64,000 nt of DNA, taken from positions 1,178,001-1,242,000 of the forward strand of contig NZ_CP032489.1 of the NCBI RefSeq assembly GCF_003600625.1, written 5' to 3'. The notes under the pieces were generated by a model, which searched no databases, was not told where the DNA came from, and saw only the letters and a list, made by a program, of their open reading frames with translations. Position numbers and translations under genes: made by a program. The stretch's first letter is position 1, and every line of letters begins with the position of its first letter. Source of the DNA: Arachidicoccus soli (GTDB lineage Bacteria > Bacteroidota > Bacteroidia > Chitinophagales > Chitinophagaceae). Shown here in pieces: positions 44,800 to 53,936 of the stretch.

Positions 44800-45303
44800 T
44801 TATTTCCCTAAAGAGTCCGGATTTGTTTCTTCTAAAGAATCTGAAGACATATCATCAGCTTGCATTTGCATCCCGCCACCTTCTTCTTGCATCATTTTCT
44901 TCATGGTACCAAAAATATCTATACGCCACTGTCCGTTTTCTTTTTTCAAAGCAAGGGTTTCATTGTTTTCCTTCTTGCCCATTATTTCTTTAGGAAGTAC
45001 CGTTTTCAATACGACAGATGCTGTGGTGTCATTTTCAATCTTTTCATTGATGATTTTTATGGTAGCTATTTTTATAAGCGATTTTATAGAATCGGGCAAG
45101 GGGTTTTCTTTACTCATTTGCTCGTTTTCCTGTAATATTTTCGCACTCTCTACCGTTGATAATTTTTCAGCAGTTGCATAATCATCATTCAGCATTGCTT
45201 TTGAAAATTTTTCCGCAATAGCTGAAGGAGAAGAAGATGATTTACAAGACGGTGCAAGAAATACTATCGAAAGCATAGCTGCGCATATAAAGGCTTTTTT
45301 CAT
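44800..45303 (-). CDS. DUF4878-like lipoprotein
   Basis: 167 residues from ATG 45303 (MKKAFICAAMLSIVFLAPSC, lipobox LAPSC); an ATG three codons upstream is also possible. The body, with PSAIAEKFSKAMLNDDYATAEKL and VVLKTVLPKEIMGKKENNETLALKKENGQWRID, is an NTF2-like cystatin fold of the DUF4878 type. A methionine- and Glu-rich tail (EEGGGMQMQADDMSSDSLEE) follows. Periplasmic or outer-membrane lipoprotein of unknown role. Confidence 0.8.
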   Translation of the reverse strand: MKKAFICAAMLSIVFLAPSCKSSSSPSAIAEKFSKAMLNDDYATAEKLSTVESAKILQENEQMSKENPLPDSIKSLIKIATIKIINEKIENDTTASVVLKTVLPKEIMGKKENNETLALKKENGQWRIDIFGTMKKMMQEEGGGMQMQADDMSSDSLEETNPDSLGK

Positions 45304-45361
45304 TTGGCTCATTTAATTTTTAATAATGGAAATTGAAAGGTGAAAATTACTATAATAATTA

Positions 45362-46375
45362 TTACAATGACCTATCCTTGCCAATCTTTTTATTGACATA
45401 AAATTTTTGTTCTTCTTCTTCTTTTTCATCAGCCATATTGTAGGCCTTGATAATCTGTTTAACTAGTTTATGTCTTACCACATCTTCTTCATTCAATTCG
45501 ATATGGGCAATACCGTCAATATTTCTAAGAATAGACACAGCTTTCCACAAACCACTTCTTTGATTTTTTGGTAAATCTATCTGTGTAGGATCCCCGGTAA
45601 TAATGGCTTTTGCATTGGCTCCGATACGTGTCAAGAACATTTTTATTTGCAAATCGTTGGCGTTCTGTGATTCATCTAAAATGATAAATGCATTGTCTAA
45701 AGTACGGCCACGCATATAAGCCAAGGGTGCAATCTCAATAGTTCTTGTACTCATATAATAACCCAATTTGTCAGCAGGAATCATATCATCCAAAGCATCA
45801 TATAAAGGACGCAAATAAGGATCTATTTTTTCCTTTAGATCACCGGGAAGAAAACCCAAACTTTCTCCGGCTTCAACAGCAGGGCGTGTTAAGATGATTT
45901 TTTTTACAATTTTATTTTTTAATGCGCGCACAGCAATAGCGACTGCAGTATAAGTTTTACCGGTTCCTGCAGGCCCTATAGCAAAAACAATATCATTTTT
46001 ATCAGCGGCTTCCACCATGGCTTTTTGATTGGTAGTACGTGCGCGAATACTTTTCCCGTTAGGTCCAAACACCAGTACATCGTTGGGATGTCTTTCAACA
46101 AAATTATCAACTTTGTCGTCGTCGATACTGCCGAGTATTTCTTCAAAATAGTTATCGCTTAAATCGCCACTGCGTTCCATGTACTGTAATATCAAATCAA
46201 TTTTAGCTTTTGCTGCCTCTACATGTTCCTGGGCTCCGCTCAATTTTATCTGCGTGCCACGGGAAAGGATTTTCAATAAAGGAAAGCGTTTTTTTAATAG
46301 GTTGAGTTTTGCATTGTTTACGCCAAAAAACTCGATTGGGCTCAGGGTGTTTAATTCAATGATTGTGTCTGTCAA
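45362..46375 (-). CDS. PhoH-family ATPase
   Basis: 337 residues: a KH-like N-terminal region (IEFFGVNNAKLNLLKKRFP, LSRGTQIKLSG) then the PhoH P-loop domain with Walker A AIGPAGTGKTYTAVA, LTRPAVEAGESLGFLPGDLKEKIDPYLRPLYDAL, Walker B FIILDESQNA and TGDPTQIDLP. Likely an RNA-related ATPase; in many bacteria it neighbours ybeY, which is not seen here. The upstream 119 bases contain no obvious promoter. Confidence 0.94.
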   Translation of the reverse strand: MTDTIIELNTLSPIEFFGVNNAKLNLLKKRFPLLKILSRGTQIKLSGAQEHVEAAKAKIDLILQYMERSGDLSDNYFEEILGSIDDDKVDNFVERHPNDVLVFGPNGKSIRARTTNQKAMVEAADKNDIVFAIGPAGTGKTYTAVAIAVRALKNKIVKKIILTRPAVEAGESLGFLPGDLKEKIDPYLRPLYDALDDMIPADKLGYYMSTRTIEIAPLAYMRGRTLDNAFIILDESQNANDLQIKMFLTRIGANAKAIITGDPTQIDLPKNQRSGLWKAVSILRNIDGIAHIELNEEDVVRHKLVKQIIKAYNMADEKEEEEQKFYVNKKIGKDRSL

Positions 46376-46494
46376 AATAGATAAATTTAAGGAGGGTTAA
46401 GTATTTTGTTGCTATACGCAATTTACGAATTTGAATCTTTGATACTGAGAATTAGTTATCAACAAATGTGCTAAGTTTTTTTACATTGAAATAT

Positions 46495-49107
46495 CTATTT
46501 CTTATTTTTCGATTGAATAATTTTAGCGACTAAACCCGTCCATCCGGTTTGATGCGATGCTCCCAATCCCTTACCTGTATCGCCATGAAAATATTCATTG
46601 AATAAAATATAGTCGTTGAAGTTTTTATCTTTTTGAAGCGTTTGGTTGTCACCCAAAAACGCACGGTTCCCATGCTCATCTTTAACAAACAGACTTACTA
46701 CTTTATTAGATAAATGTGTAGCAATTTCTTTTAATGATAAAAAATTGCCACTATGTGTTGGGCACTCTACTTTAAAGTCCTCACCATAGTAATAATTAAA
46801 TCTTTGTAAGCTCTCTATGATTAAAAAATTCATCGGCATCCATACAGGTCCGCGCCAATTGCTATTACCGCCAAACATACCTGAATCAGATTCTCCGGGC
46901 GTATAAGCCACTTCGAAATGGGCATTGTTTATAGAAAGTTGATAAGGGTTTTTCTCGTGAAATTTTGAAAGAGAGCGCACGCCATGCGAGCTCAAAAACT
47001 CATTTTCATCCAATAACCTTTCTAATATTTTCTTCATACGATGGCCACGTAATAAAGACAAAAGATGTTGTGTATTATTTTGTTCCTGCCAACGAGACAC
47101 CAACGCAGCCAATTCAGGCCTGTTTTCGTAAATCCAGTTCATTCTTTCTTTAAAAAGGGGTGCTTGTTGCAAACTATTATCATCGATTACTTCTACCGCA
47201 AATAATGGAATTATGCCGACAATACTTCTTAACCTTAAAATTCTATTATCGCCACATCTAGAGCGAATCCTATCATAATAAAACTGATCTTCTTCGTCCC
47301 AAAGTCCCTGCCCATCAGCCTGCAAGTTTTCCATGGCATAGGCAATGGTTAAGAAGTGTTCAAAAAATTTAGATGCCATATCCTGATAAACATCATCAAA
47401 TTTAGAAAGCTCTAAAGCAATGCGCATCATATTAAGTGCAAACATCGCCATCCAGCTTGTTGCATCTGATTGCTCTAATTGCAGACCTTCCGCTAATGGC
47501 ATGTTTCTGTCAAATACGCCAATATTATCCAACCCCAAAAAGCCGCCTTCAAAAATATTGTCTTCTTCTTTATCTTTTCTATTCACCCACCAGGTAAAGT
47601 TGAGTAATAGTTTATGGAACACGGCCTTAAGAAATTCGGTATCCGGTTTTCCATTGTAAGTAGCATCTATTTTATAAACGCGCCAAGCTGACCAGGCATG
47701 TACCGGAGGGTTTACATTTCCAAAATCCCATTCATACGCAGGCAATTGCCCATTTGGGTGCATATACCAGTCGTGTGTAAAAAGTTTTAATTGTTCTTTT
47801 GCAAGATTAGAATCAATTACAGCAAGCGTTACACAATGAAATGCCAAATCCCAAGTAGCATACCATGGATACTCCCACTTGTCCGGCATACTAATTACAT
47901 GTTTATTATTTACGTGTTGCCATTCGTAGTTACGTCCCTGTTTGCGTTGTTGGGGTGGGGGAGGCATGCGCGCATCACCATTTAGCCATTTTGTTACATT
48001 GTAGTGATAAAATTGCTTACTCCACAACATGCCCGCAAATGCTTGTCTTTGAATTAATTTCTCATCCTCACTTTTAATCTCAGCTTGTATAGTTGTATAA
48101 AAATCATTGGCATCCTGAATTCGTTGTGCGTATATTTTATCAAAATCACTGAAAGCATTCTCTAGCTTCTCTTTAGATAACCTAAAACAAAAACTAACAG
48201 GCTTTCCCGGTATAATTTCTACATCATAATTAACCGATAGTTTTGTCCCCTCTTCGCTGTTCACAGCATTTTCATCATTGTTTACAATATAATTATGAAT
48301 ACCGTCTTTTGTGTAATTAGAATCGTTTTTTGATTGATAAAGCCGCTCGTTATTTGTTTCATTTTCACAATATAAAAGAGGTGCTTCTTCTTTTATATAG
48401 AAATAATATTTATCCATTGACTGATGCTGTAAGAGTATTTCTTCTTCAGATAAACTAGTAATGTTGGGTTTACGGGTATTGTTTTGCCAACTCCAGTCAT
48501 TACTGTACCAAAGAGTGGGAAGAATATTAATCTTCGCATTATTAGATGATAGATTATTAATGGTAACTTTTATCAAGAGATCGGTGGGAGAGGCCTTGGC
48601 GTATTCAATGAGAATGTCGAAATAATTATTGTTGTTCATTACACCTGTATCAATCAACTCAAATTCAGGGTCCAGTCGAGTACGTTTTTTATTCTCTTCA
48701 ATCAGCTGTTCATAAGGAAATGCTGCAATCGGATATTTGTACAACATTTTCATGTAAGAATGAGTAGGCGTATTATCCAAATAATAATACAACTCTTTCA
48801 CGTCTTCGCCATGGTTGCCTTCGTAGTTGGAAAGGCCAAAAAATCGCTCTTTTAATATGGCATCTTTCTTATTCCAAAATACCCAAGCGAAACAAATATT
48901 TCCCAAATTATCACAAATGCCGCCAATTCCTTCTTCGCCCCAACGCCAAGCTTTTGAGCGAGCCATGTCGTGTGTGGTAGAACGCCAAGCATCTCCGTTT
49001 TCGCTGTAATCTTCACGTACGGTACCCCATTGCCGATCACTTATATAGGGTCCCCATTTTTTCCAGTCATCGTTTTCCAGCCTTTTGGCTTCCTCAGTAT
49101 TATTCAT
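46495..49107 (-). CDS. GH63-like glucosidase (MGH1-like alpha-toroid hydrolase)
   Basis: 870 residues, no signal peptide, so cytoplasmic. N-terminal beta-sandwich (about 1-330; RLENDDWKKWGPYISDRQWGTVREDYS, AWRWGEEGIGGICD) and (alpha/alpha)6 barrel (about 345-865) with EWQHVNNKHVISMPDKWEYPWYATWDLAFH, EGGFLGLDNIGVFDR, DATSWMAMFALNMM, FGGNSNWRGPVWMPMNFLI and FNEYFHGDTGKGLGASHQTGWTG. This matches the long bacterial 'glucosidase' group related to GH63, which is found in many genomes but mostly uncharacterised; the substrate may be a glucosyl- or mannosyl-conjugate. Co-transcribed with an SDR gene 46 bases upstream. Confidence 0.85.
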   Translation of the reverse strand: MNNTEEAKRLENDDWKKWGPYISDRQWGTVREDYSENGDAWRSTTHDMARSKAWRWGEEGIGGICDNLGNICFAWVFWNKKDAILKERFFGLSNYEGNHGEDVKELYYYLDNTPTHSYMKMLYKYPIAAFPYEQLIEENKKRTRLDPEFELIDTGVMNNNNYFDILIEYAKASPTDLLIKVTINNLSSNNAKINILPTLWYSNDWSWQNNTRKPNITSLSEEEILLQHQSMDKYYFYIKEEAPLLYCENETNNERLYQSKNDSNYTKDGIHNYIVNNDENAVNSEEGTKLSVNYDVEIIPGKPVSFCFRLSKEKLENAFSDFDKIYAQRIQDANDFYTTIQAEIKSEDEKLIQRQAFAGMLWSKQFYHYNVTKWLNGDARMPPPPQQRKQGRNYEWQHVNNKHVISMPDKWEYPWYATWDLAFHCVTLAVIDSNLAKEQLKLFTHDWYMHPNGQLPAYEWDFGNVNPPVHAWSAWRVYKIDATYNGKPDTEFLKAVFHKLLLNFTWWVNRKDKEEDNIFEGGFLGLDNIGVFDRNMPLAEGLQLEQSDATSWMAMFALNMMRIALELSKFDDVYQDMASKFFEHFLTIAYAMENLQADGQGLWDEEDQFYYDRIRSRCGDNRILRLRSIVGIIPLFAVEVIDDNSLQQAPLFKERMNWIYENRPELAALVSRWQEQNNTQHLLSLLRGHRMKKILERLLDENEFLSSHGVRSLSKFHEKNPYQLSINNAHFEVAYTPGESDSGMFGGNSNWRGPVWMPMNFLIIESLQRFNYYYGEDFKVECPTHSGNFLSLKEIATHLSNKVVSLFVKDEHGNRAFLGDNQTLQKDKNFNDYILFNEYFHGDTGKGLGASHQTGWTGLVAKIIQSKNKK

Positions 49108-49153
49108 TCTTCTACTTGGTTATTTGTTATTTATAATCATTATTTCGTAGGGG

Positions 49154-49957
49154 TTATCCATTTGTCGTAAACCCGGGAAATAATGTCATTCCTCCATCTA
49201 CAAAGAGTGATGTGCCGTTTACATAATCACTATCATCACTTGCCAACCATACAGCCGCTTTACCTATATCTTCCGGTTGACCAATTCTTTTGTAAGGAAT
49301 CAATTTCATTAAATTATTCAATGCTTCAGGCGTACTCCAGGCATCTGTGTTGATAGGTGTTTGAATGGCGCCCGGACAAATACTATTGATACGAATTTTC
49401 TTTGGTGCAAATTCTTGCGACAATGTCTGCATCAACATATTGATACCGCCTTTACTGGTAGCGTAGTTGGCATGACCAGCCCAAGGGATAATTTGATGTA
49501 CACTACTCATATGAATAATTTTTCCGGCAGCTACCGATTTTGTTTCATCTACACCGCGACGCAAGAATTCTTTAATAGCTTCCCGCGCGCATAAAAATTG
49601 TCCGGTGAGATTTACACCTATCACCGCATTCCATTGAGATAGCGTCATTTTTTCAAATGGGGAATCTACTTGAATGCCGGCGTTATTCACTAAAATATCT
49701 ACCGTGCCATATTGTTGAATAGTTTGTGCAAACATATTTTGCACTTCATCCTCTTTGCTTACATCGCATTGACAAATCATGCCATCGCCCCCGGCTTGTT
49801 TTATTTCATCTAAAACTGCTTGTGCATCATCTTTGGTTTTTTCAAAAGGATAATTGATAACGACTTTAGCACCTTCGAGTGCTAAACATTTTGCAACACT
49901 TTTGCCAATGCCGCTGCTAGCACCTGTAATAATAGCTATTTGATTTTGGAGTTTCAT
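49154..49957 (-). CDS. short-chain dehydrogenase (glucose 1-dehydrogenase-like)
   Basis: 267 residues from ATG 49957 (MKLQNQIAIITGASSGIGKSVA). Features: TGASSGIGK cofactor site, CDVSKED, NNAGIQVDSPFEKMT, catalytic IIHMSSVHQIIPWAGHANYATSKGG (Ser, Tyr, Lys), and VNGTSLFVDGGMTLFPGF at the C-terminus, the layout of glucose/polyol 1-dehydrogenase SDRs. The neighbouring GH63-like glucosidase suggests sugar metabolism, for example oxidation of released glucose (inference). Confidence 0.9.
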   Translation of the reverse strand: MKLQNQIAIITGASSGIGKSVAKCLALEGAKVVINYPFEKTKDDAQAVLDEIKQAGGDGMICQCDVSKEDEVQNMFAQTIQQYGTVDILVNNAGIQVDSPFEKMTLSQWNAVIGVNLTGQFLCAREAIKEFLRRGVDETKSVAAGKIIHMSSVHQIIPWAGHANYATSKGGINMLMQTLSQEFAPKKIRINSICPGAIQTPINTDAWSTPEALNNLMKLIPYKRIGQPEDIGKAAVWLASDDSDYVNGTSLFVDGGMTLFPGFTTNG

Positions 49958-50524
49958 AGAATGGTTTTTATTAATAATAAAACACAATATCGTTTATTTA
50001 GATTTAAGAAATTGTTATATTCAATCAACAGATATTTATACTATTGGATAAATTGGCACTCTAGGAAAAATGCTATTCCAGCTTTGCAATATTAAATCTA
50101 CATTCACCAATTTGCTATCTGCAATATAAAATATAATATGCATTGCAAAAGCAGGGTAATGATTTAATAATGTAACCATCAATATTTGGCCTTGAATTAG
50201 TGAAAGGCTAAAGAGAAATGGATGTTCTTGTAATCATGAAGAGATGAGTACAAATGTAACATTTCCCCCACCTGGCAAGATTGAGGCGTGGATATGTGGG
50301 ATGGCTTCTTGTGCTAAATTAATATGAAATTAAAATAAAACGATTCCGCCTTTGTTGATATTATGTGTGGGCATAGTAGCGTAGGTATCGCCAACAACAT
50401 AAAAAATAATGAAAAGAGTAACAGAATATTCATAATTCTATTGCCATTGGTGAAGTCCACACTAACGGACCAATATGCAACACCAACAGCGGTTTAAAAA
50501 TCAGAAAAATCTCGATAGTTTAAT
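49958..50524. other. 567-base gene-poor interval
   Basis: Lies between divergently arranged genes. I see no ORF of note, RNA gene, repeat or element boundary. AT-rich throughout with a short GC-richer patch near 50255-50310 and an imperfect hairpin potential around 50450-50475 (attgg / ccaat arms). It may carry the promoters of the - strand SDR and + strand TlpA genes, but no TAnnTTTG box stands out for either. Confidence 0.4.
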
Positions 50525-51730
50525 ATGAAAAGAACACTAACGACACTATTGCTCGCTGCAATATGCTTTAATTTCGACATTGCTGTTGCTCAAGAAGCAA
50601 GTAATAAAATTAATAGATTGAAAGGGGAAATGGAACTCACAATTGATATATCGAAAATGACCGATACTGTGGGACGGTTCATGGTAATGGTAGGAGGTGA
50701 AATTTTTTACCCAGAAATAAAAAATAGTGTAATGACTATTCATAAATTAATGGAAGAACCAAGAAAAACTTTCTTGGCATTTTATACAGCAAAAAAAATA
50801 AAAGAAAACCCCGGTAAAGCATTAAACTATATTGCTGCAGGGGTTTCGGATAACATTGATTTTCTAGGAATAGCGGGAAAATATAAAATTGTTGTACAAG
50901 GCACCATAGCTAATAGTAAAATAATAAACCCTTCTCCCCATCAAAAAAAATTTAATGAATTGCTTAAGCTAAAAACAAATTTTGATAAAAGGGTGTTTGA
51001 AGAGAACGCATCATTAATAACAGAAATAAAAAACACACAGAACGTTAATACCCGAGATTCTTTGATTTCGATTTTTTATAAACAATATCAAGGGAAATAT
51101 CCAAAATATTATCAGGACACCATACTTGGTTTTGTAAAGCATCATCCAGACGAACCCGCCTCGTTACTGGAACTAGAAGAATATTCCTATAGGAATGATA
51201 AGAACTTAGCTACACTAAGCATTTTGTATAATAATCTGACAGAAAGACTTAAAACTTTACCAACTGCGGAGCGAGTTTATAGTACTATAAACCATGAACA
51301 GTTTGCCGGTAGTTTAGTAGGTCGACAGGCACCGACCTTTGTACAAAATGACCCATTAGGTAAATCAGTTTCATTAAATAATTTTAAAGGAAACGTAATA
51401 CTACTTGAGTTTTGGGCGAGTTGGTGCGGTGCTTGTCGGGCATCGAACCCTAGCATTGTAAAAACATATCAAAAATATAAAGATAAAGGTCTTAAAATTT
51501 TAGGAGTTTCGTTAGACAGTGACAAGGAACGCTGGGTAAAAGCAATTAAAGATGACAGTCTTACATGGACTCATGTTTCAGATCTACAAGAGTTTAATAA
51601 TGCTGCTGCAGTGCTGTATCATGTTTACTCTATCCCTTCTAATTTTCTTATTGACAAATCAGGAAAAGTAATAGTTGCAGATTTGGACGAAAATGAATTA
51701 ACTGAGTATTTGGAAAAATTACTGAAATAA
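50525..51730 (+). CDS. TlpA-like thioredoxin-fold protein with DUF4369-like N-terminal region
   Basis: 401 residues. Signal peptide to about residue 22 (IAVAQ), an N-terminal region reminiscent of DUF4369 (about 30-135; GEMELTIDISK, KIVVQGTIANSKI), a helical middle, and a Redoxin/AhpC-TSA domain at about 262-401 with C301-G-A-C304 (FWASWCGACRASNP) and cis-Pro YSIPSNFLIDKSG. Periplasmic thiol-disulfide oxidoreductase of a type expanded in the Bacteroidota. Flanked by long non-coding stretches on both sides; transcribed alone. Confidence 0.85.
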   Translation: MKRTLTTLLLAAICFNFDIAVAQEASNKINRLKGEMELTIDISKMTDTVGRFMVMVGGEIFYPEIKNSVMTIHKLMEEPRKTFLAFYTAKKIKENPGKALNYIAAGVSDNIDFLGIAGKYKIVVQGTIANSKIINPSPHQKKFNELLKLKTNFDKRVFEENASLITEIKNTQNVNTRDSLISIFYKQYQGKYPKYYQDTILGFVKHHPDEPASLLELEEYSYRNDKNLATLSILYNNLTERLKTLPTAERVYSTINHEQFAGSLVGRQAPTFVQNDPLGKSVSLNNFKGNVILLEFWASWCGACRASNPSIVKTYQKYKDKGLKILGVSLDSDKERWVKAIKDDSLTWTHVSDLQEFNNAAAVLYHVYSIPSNFLIDKSGKVIVADLDENELTEYLEKLLK

Positions 51731-52002
51731 TATTCTAACTCGTGCAGATTTGCAGCAAGGCCGCCTCTGTGCGTTGGTGTATCTGTGCTTATATGATTTC
51801 CAAACTAGCCAAACTTGTCTCCTTGCCAGTTAGAGTGCAAATTAATGGCCCTTTTTTAGTAGGTTCTCCACCGTGGTGACGAATCTTTGATAAAAGGTTT
51901 GTTTAAAAGTTTCATGCCATATTGAAAAAATATCTTATAATATATATAAAATATTGTACCTTGTAAGGTGGTCTTCTTTAATTAAAATCAAAATTAACAA
52001 AA

Positions 52003-52476
52003 ATGAAAAAATTAATTCAATGGAGTCTGTTAATTGTTTTATTTGGCACAATCACTCCTGCCTTTTCACAATTGGAATGGTCACCTGCACAAAAAGAAGT
52101 TTGGAAAACAGAAACTACTATCACAGACCTTTTTATGAAAGGGGATTTTCAAGCGGCTTATGCATATTATGATGAAAGCTATATGGGCTGGAATAATAGT
52201 ATGCCTGCTCCAATGCCTAAATCGAGTATGATGAAGGAGATTGCTTATGAAGTCTCTTTAGGCGGCAAATTTGATTATTATAATGCTGTTCCAGTAGTAA
52301 TTTGGGTAAATGGTAACTATGCTTATGCCGATTACTATTACAGTGCTGTTTTTTCAGATAAGGATGGTAAAAAGATGAATGAGCATGGTCGTTGGTTGGA
52401 TGTATTAATGAAGAAAGATGGTAAATGGCTATTGGTTGGAGACCACGGTGGCAGTGATCCTTCTCCAACAAAATAA
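52003..52476 (+). CDS. secreted NTF2-like (SnoaL/DUF4440-type) protein
   Basis: 157 residues: signal peptide MKKLIQWSLLIVLFGTITPAFSQ, then an NTF2-like cone fold (TITDLFMKGDFQAAYAYYDESYMGWNNS, VVIWVNGNYAYADYYYSAVFSDKDGK, GRWLDVLMKKDGKWLLVGDHGG), as in DUF4440/SnoaL-like proteins. No catalytic residues can be named. A TACCTTG string (51957-51963) 39 bases upstream is one base short of a -7 element. Ends at a strong terminator. Confidence 0.82.
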   Translation: MKKLIQWSLLIVLFGTITPAFSQLEWSPAQKEVWKTETTITDLFMKGDFQAAYAYYDESYMGWNNSMPAPMPKSSMMKEIAYEVSLGGKFDYYNAVPVVIWVNGNYAYADYYYSAVFSDKDGKKMNEHGRWLDVLMKKDGKWLLVGDHGGSDPSPTK

Positions 52477-52509
52477 ATTAGACTCCCTATATTATTCTTA
52501 GGGGATAAA

Positions 52510-52545
52510 AAAAGTACGAAGTTTTTTGCTTCGTACTTTTTATTT
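52510..52545. terminator. bidirectional terminator
   Basis: 12-bp perfect arms aaaagtacgaag / cttcgtactttt (52510-52521, 52529-52540), T-run after it on + and A-run before it, between the convergent NTF2-like gene and the adaptor gene ending at 52547. Confidence 0.85.
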
Positions 52546-52546
52546 T

Positions 52547-53899
52547 TTATTTGCTTGTTGTGTTAGCTTGAAAAAGTTGTGATTTATCCACCACCTTTAC
52601 TTTGTCTCCAGACTTTAATAATTTACTTACTGTATCATAAGGTCCGGTTACAACCAAGTCTCCTTCTTTAATTCCATTTAAGATTTCAATATAATTAATA
52701 TCTTGAATGCCCGTTTTTACAATTACAGGTTTTACTTTATTGTCTTTTCCTATTACAAAAACAACTTCAGATAAACTATCGTTGGCGTTTAACTGTTTAT
52801 TATTTTGGTTCTTTAAAGTAGAATCATTCTTTATTAAATCACTATAATCCCTCGTCGTGACTGCATTAAGTGCTACAGATAAAACATTGACATTGGTTTT
52901 TGTTTGTATGTCCGCACTTGCAGACATACTGGGACGGAAGGGGAATGGTCTGCCTTTGACCATCAAGTCTTTATAGCTATCAGGCAATAATCTTATATGG
53001 ACTAAATAATTGGTGGCTGTAGTAGAAGTGGAAGTAGAAGCATTTTCAGTAGGTTGTGGATTTGCAATTTGAGTAACAATTCCCTTGAATGTTCTTTGAT
53101 TGTAAGCATCTACTTGAATATTGGCGCTGTCCCCAAGGCGTACTTTGGATATATCGTTTTCTCCTACATTTACACGAACTTCTATTCTACCTAAATCTGC
53201 GATTCTCATCATTTCTGTACCGGTCATCTGTGCAGTTCCTACAACACGTTCTCCTTTTTTGACATCCATCAAGCTGATAACGCCATCCATTGGTGAAACA
53301 ATTGTTGCGCGATCAACATCAGTTTGCGCTCTTATCAGGCTCGCTTCTGAACTTTGGACATTTGCTTTTTGTGCATTAATGGTCGCTTGTGCTGCAGCAT
53401 AATTTGCTTTAGCAGAAAGGTAGGCTTGCTGTGCCTGTTCAAATTCTGATTGTGAAATTACTTTTTGGTCAAGCAAGGTCTTTTGCCTTCTATAGGCATC
53501 ACTTGTTTGATCCATTGTTGCCTTTAAGCCAGCTAATTGATTTACCGCATTTATTTCTTGTGCCTTTGATTGAGAAACGATGGCAGCCGCCTGATCGCGT
53601 TGACTGGCATAAATATCCGCATATATTTTTGCCAATATTTGTCCTCGTTTTACAGTGTCTCCTTCATTTACAGGTAAATCAACGATTTCTCCGGAAATAT
53701 CAGAAGAAACTTTTACTTCAACTTCAGGATATATTTGCCCGCTTGCTGTTACAATTTCTGTAATAGTTCGTTTCTGAACTTTTTCTGCAGATACTTGAAT
53801 TCCTTCTTTTTTGCCAAGAATGCCAGTCTTGCTGAGCAGAATTAATAATATAATAAGAAAAACCAGGATGGCAATAATCCATTTTAATTTTTTACTCAT
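52547..53899 (-). CDS. MacA-like periplasmic adaptor (HlyD/RND MFP family)
   Basis: 450 residues. Single N-terminal anchor (KWIIAILVFLIILLILLS), lipoyl halves (VSSDISGEIVDLPVNEGDTVKRGQILAKI and TIVSPMDGVISLMDVKKGERVVG), a coiled-coil hairpin (about 85-200, Ala/Gln rich), beta-barrel and membrane-proximal domains with ALNAVTTRD and GIKEGDLVVTGPYDTV. The arrangement is that of adaptors for MacB-type ABC exporters. The tolC-like gene is 37 bases upstream in the same transcript, but no macB or RND pump gene follows; transcription ends at the terminator. Confidence 0.92.
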   Translation of the reverse strand: MSKKLKWIIAILVFLIILLILLSKTGILGKKEGIQVSAEKVQKRTITEIVTASGQIYPEVEVKVSSDISGEIVDLPVNEGDTVKRGQILAKIYADIYASQRDQAAAIVSQSKAQEINAVNQLAGLKATMDQTSDAYRRQKTLLDQKVISQSEFEQAQQAYLSAKANYAAAQATINAQKANVQSSEASLIRAQTDVDRATIVSPMDGVISLMDVKKGERVVGTAQMTGTEMMRIADLGRIEVRVNVGENDISKVRLGDSANIQVDAYNQRTFKGIVTQIANPQPTENASTSTSTTATNYLVHIRLLPDSYKDLMVKGRPFPFRPSMSASADIQTKTNVNVLSVALNAVTTRDYSDLIKNDSTLKNQNNKQLNANDSLSEVVFVIGKDNKVKPVIVKTGIQDINYIEILNGIKEGDLVVTGPYDTVSKLLKSGDKVKVVDKSQLFQANTTSK

Positions 53900-53936
53900 A
53901 ATAAAGATATATCTAGTTTATATATTTGTTTCTATA

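Noticed and set aside
50450-50475. Hairpin with attgg/ccaat arms as a terminator
   Set aside because: Short arms with a large bulge, no T-run and no gene ending nearby.
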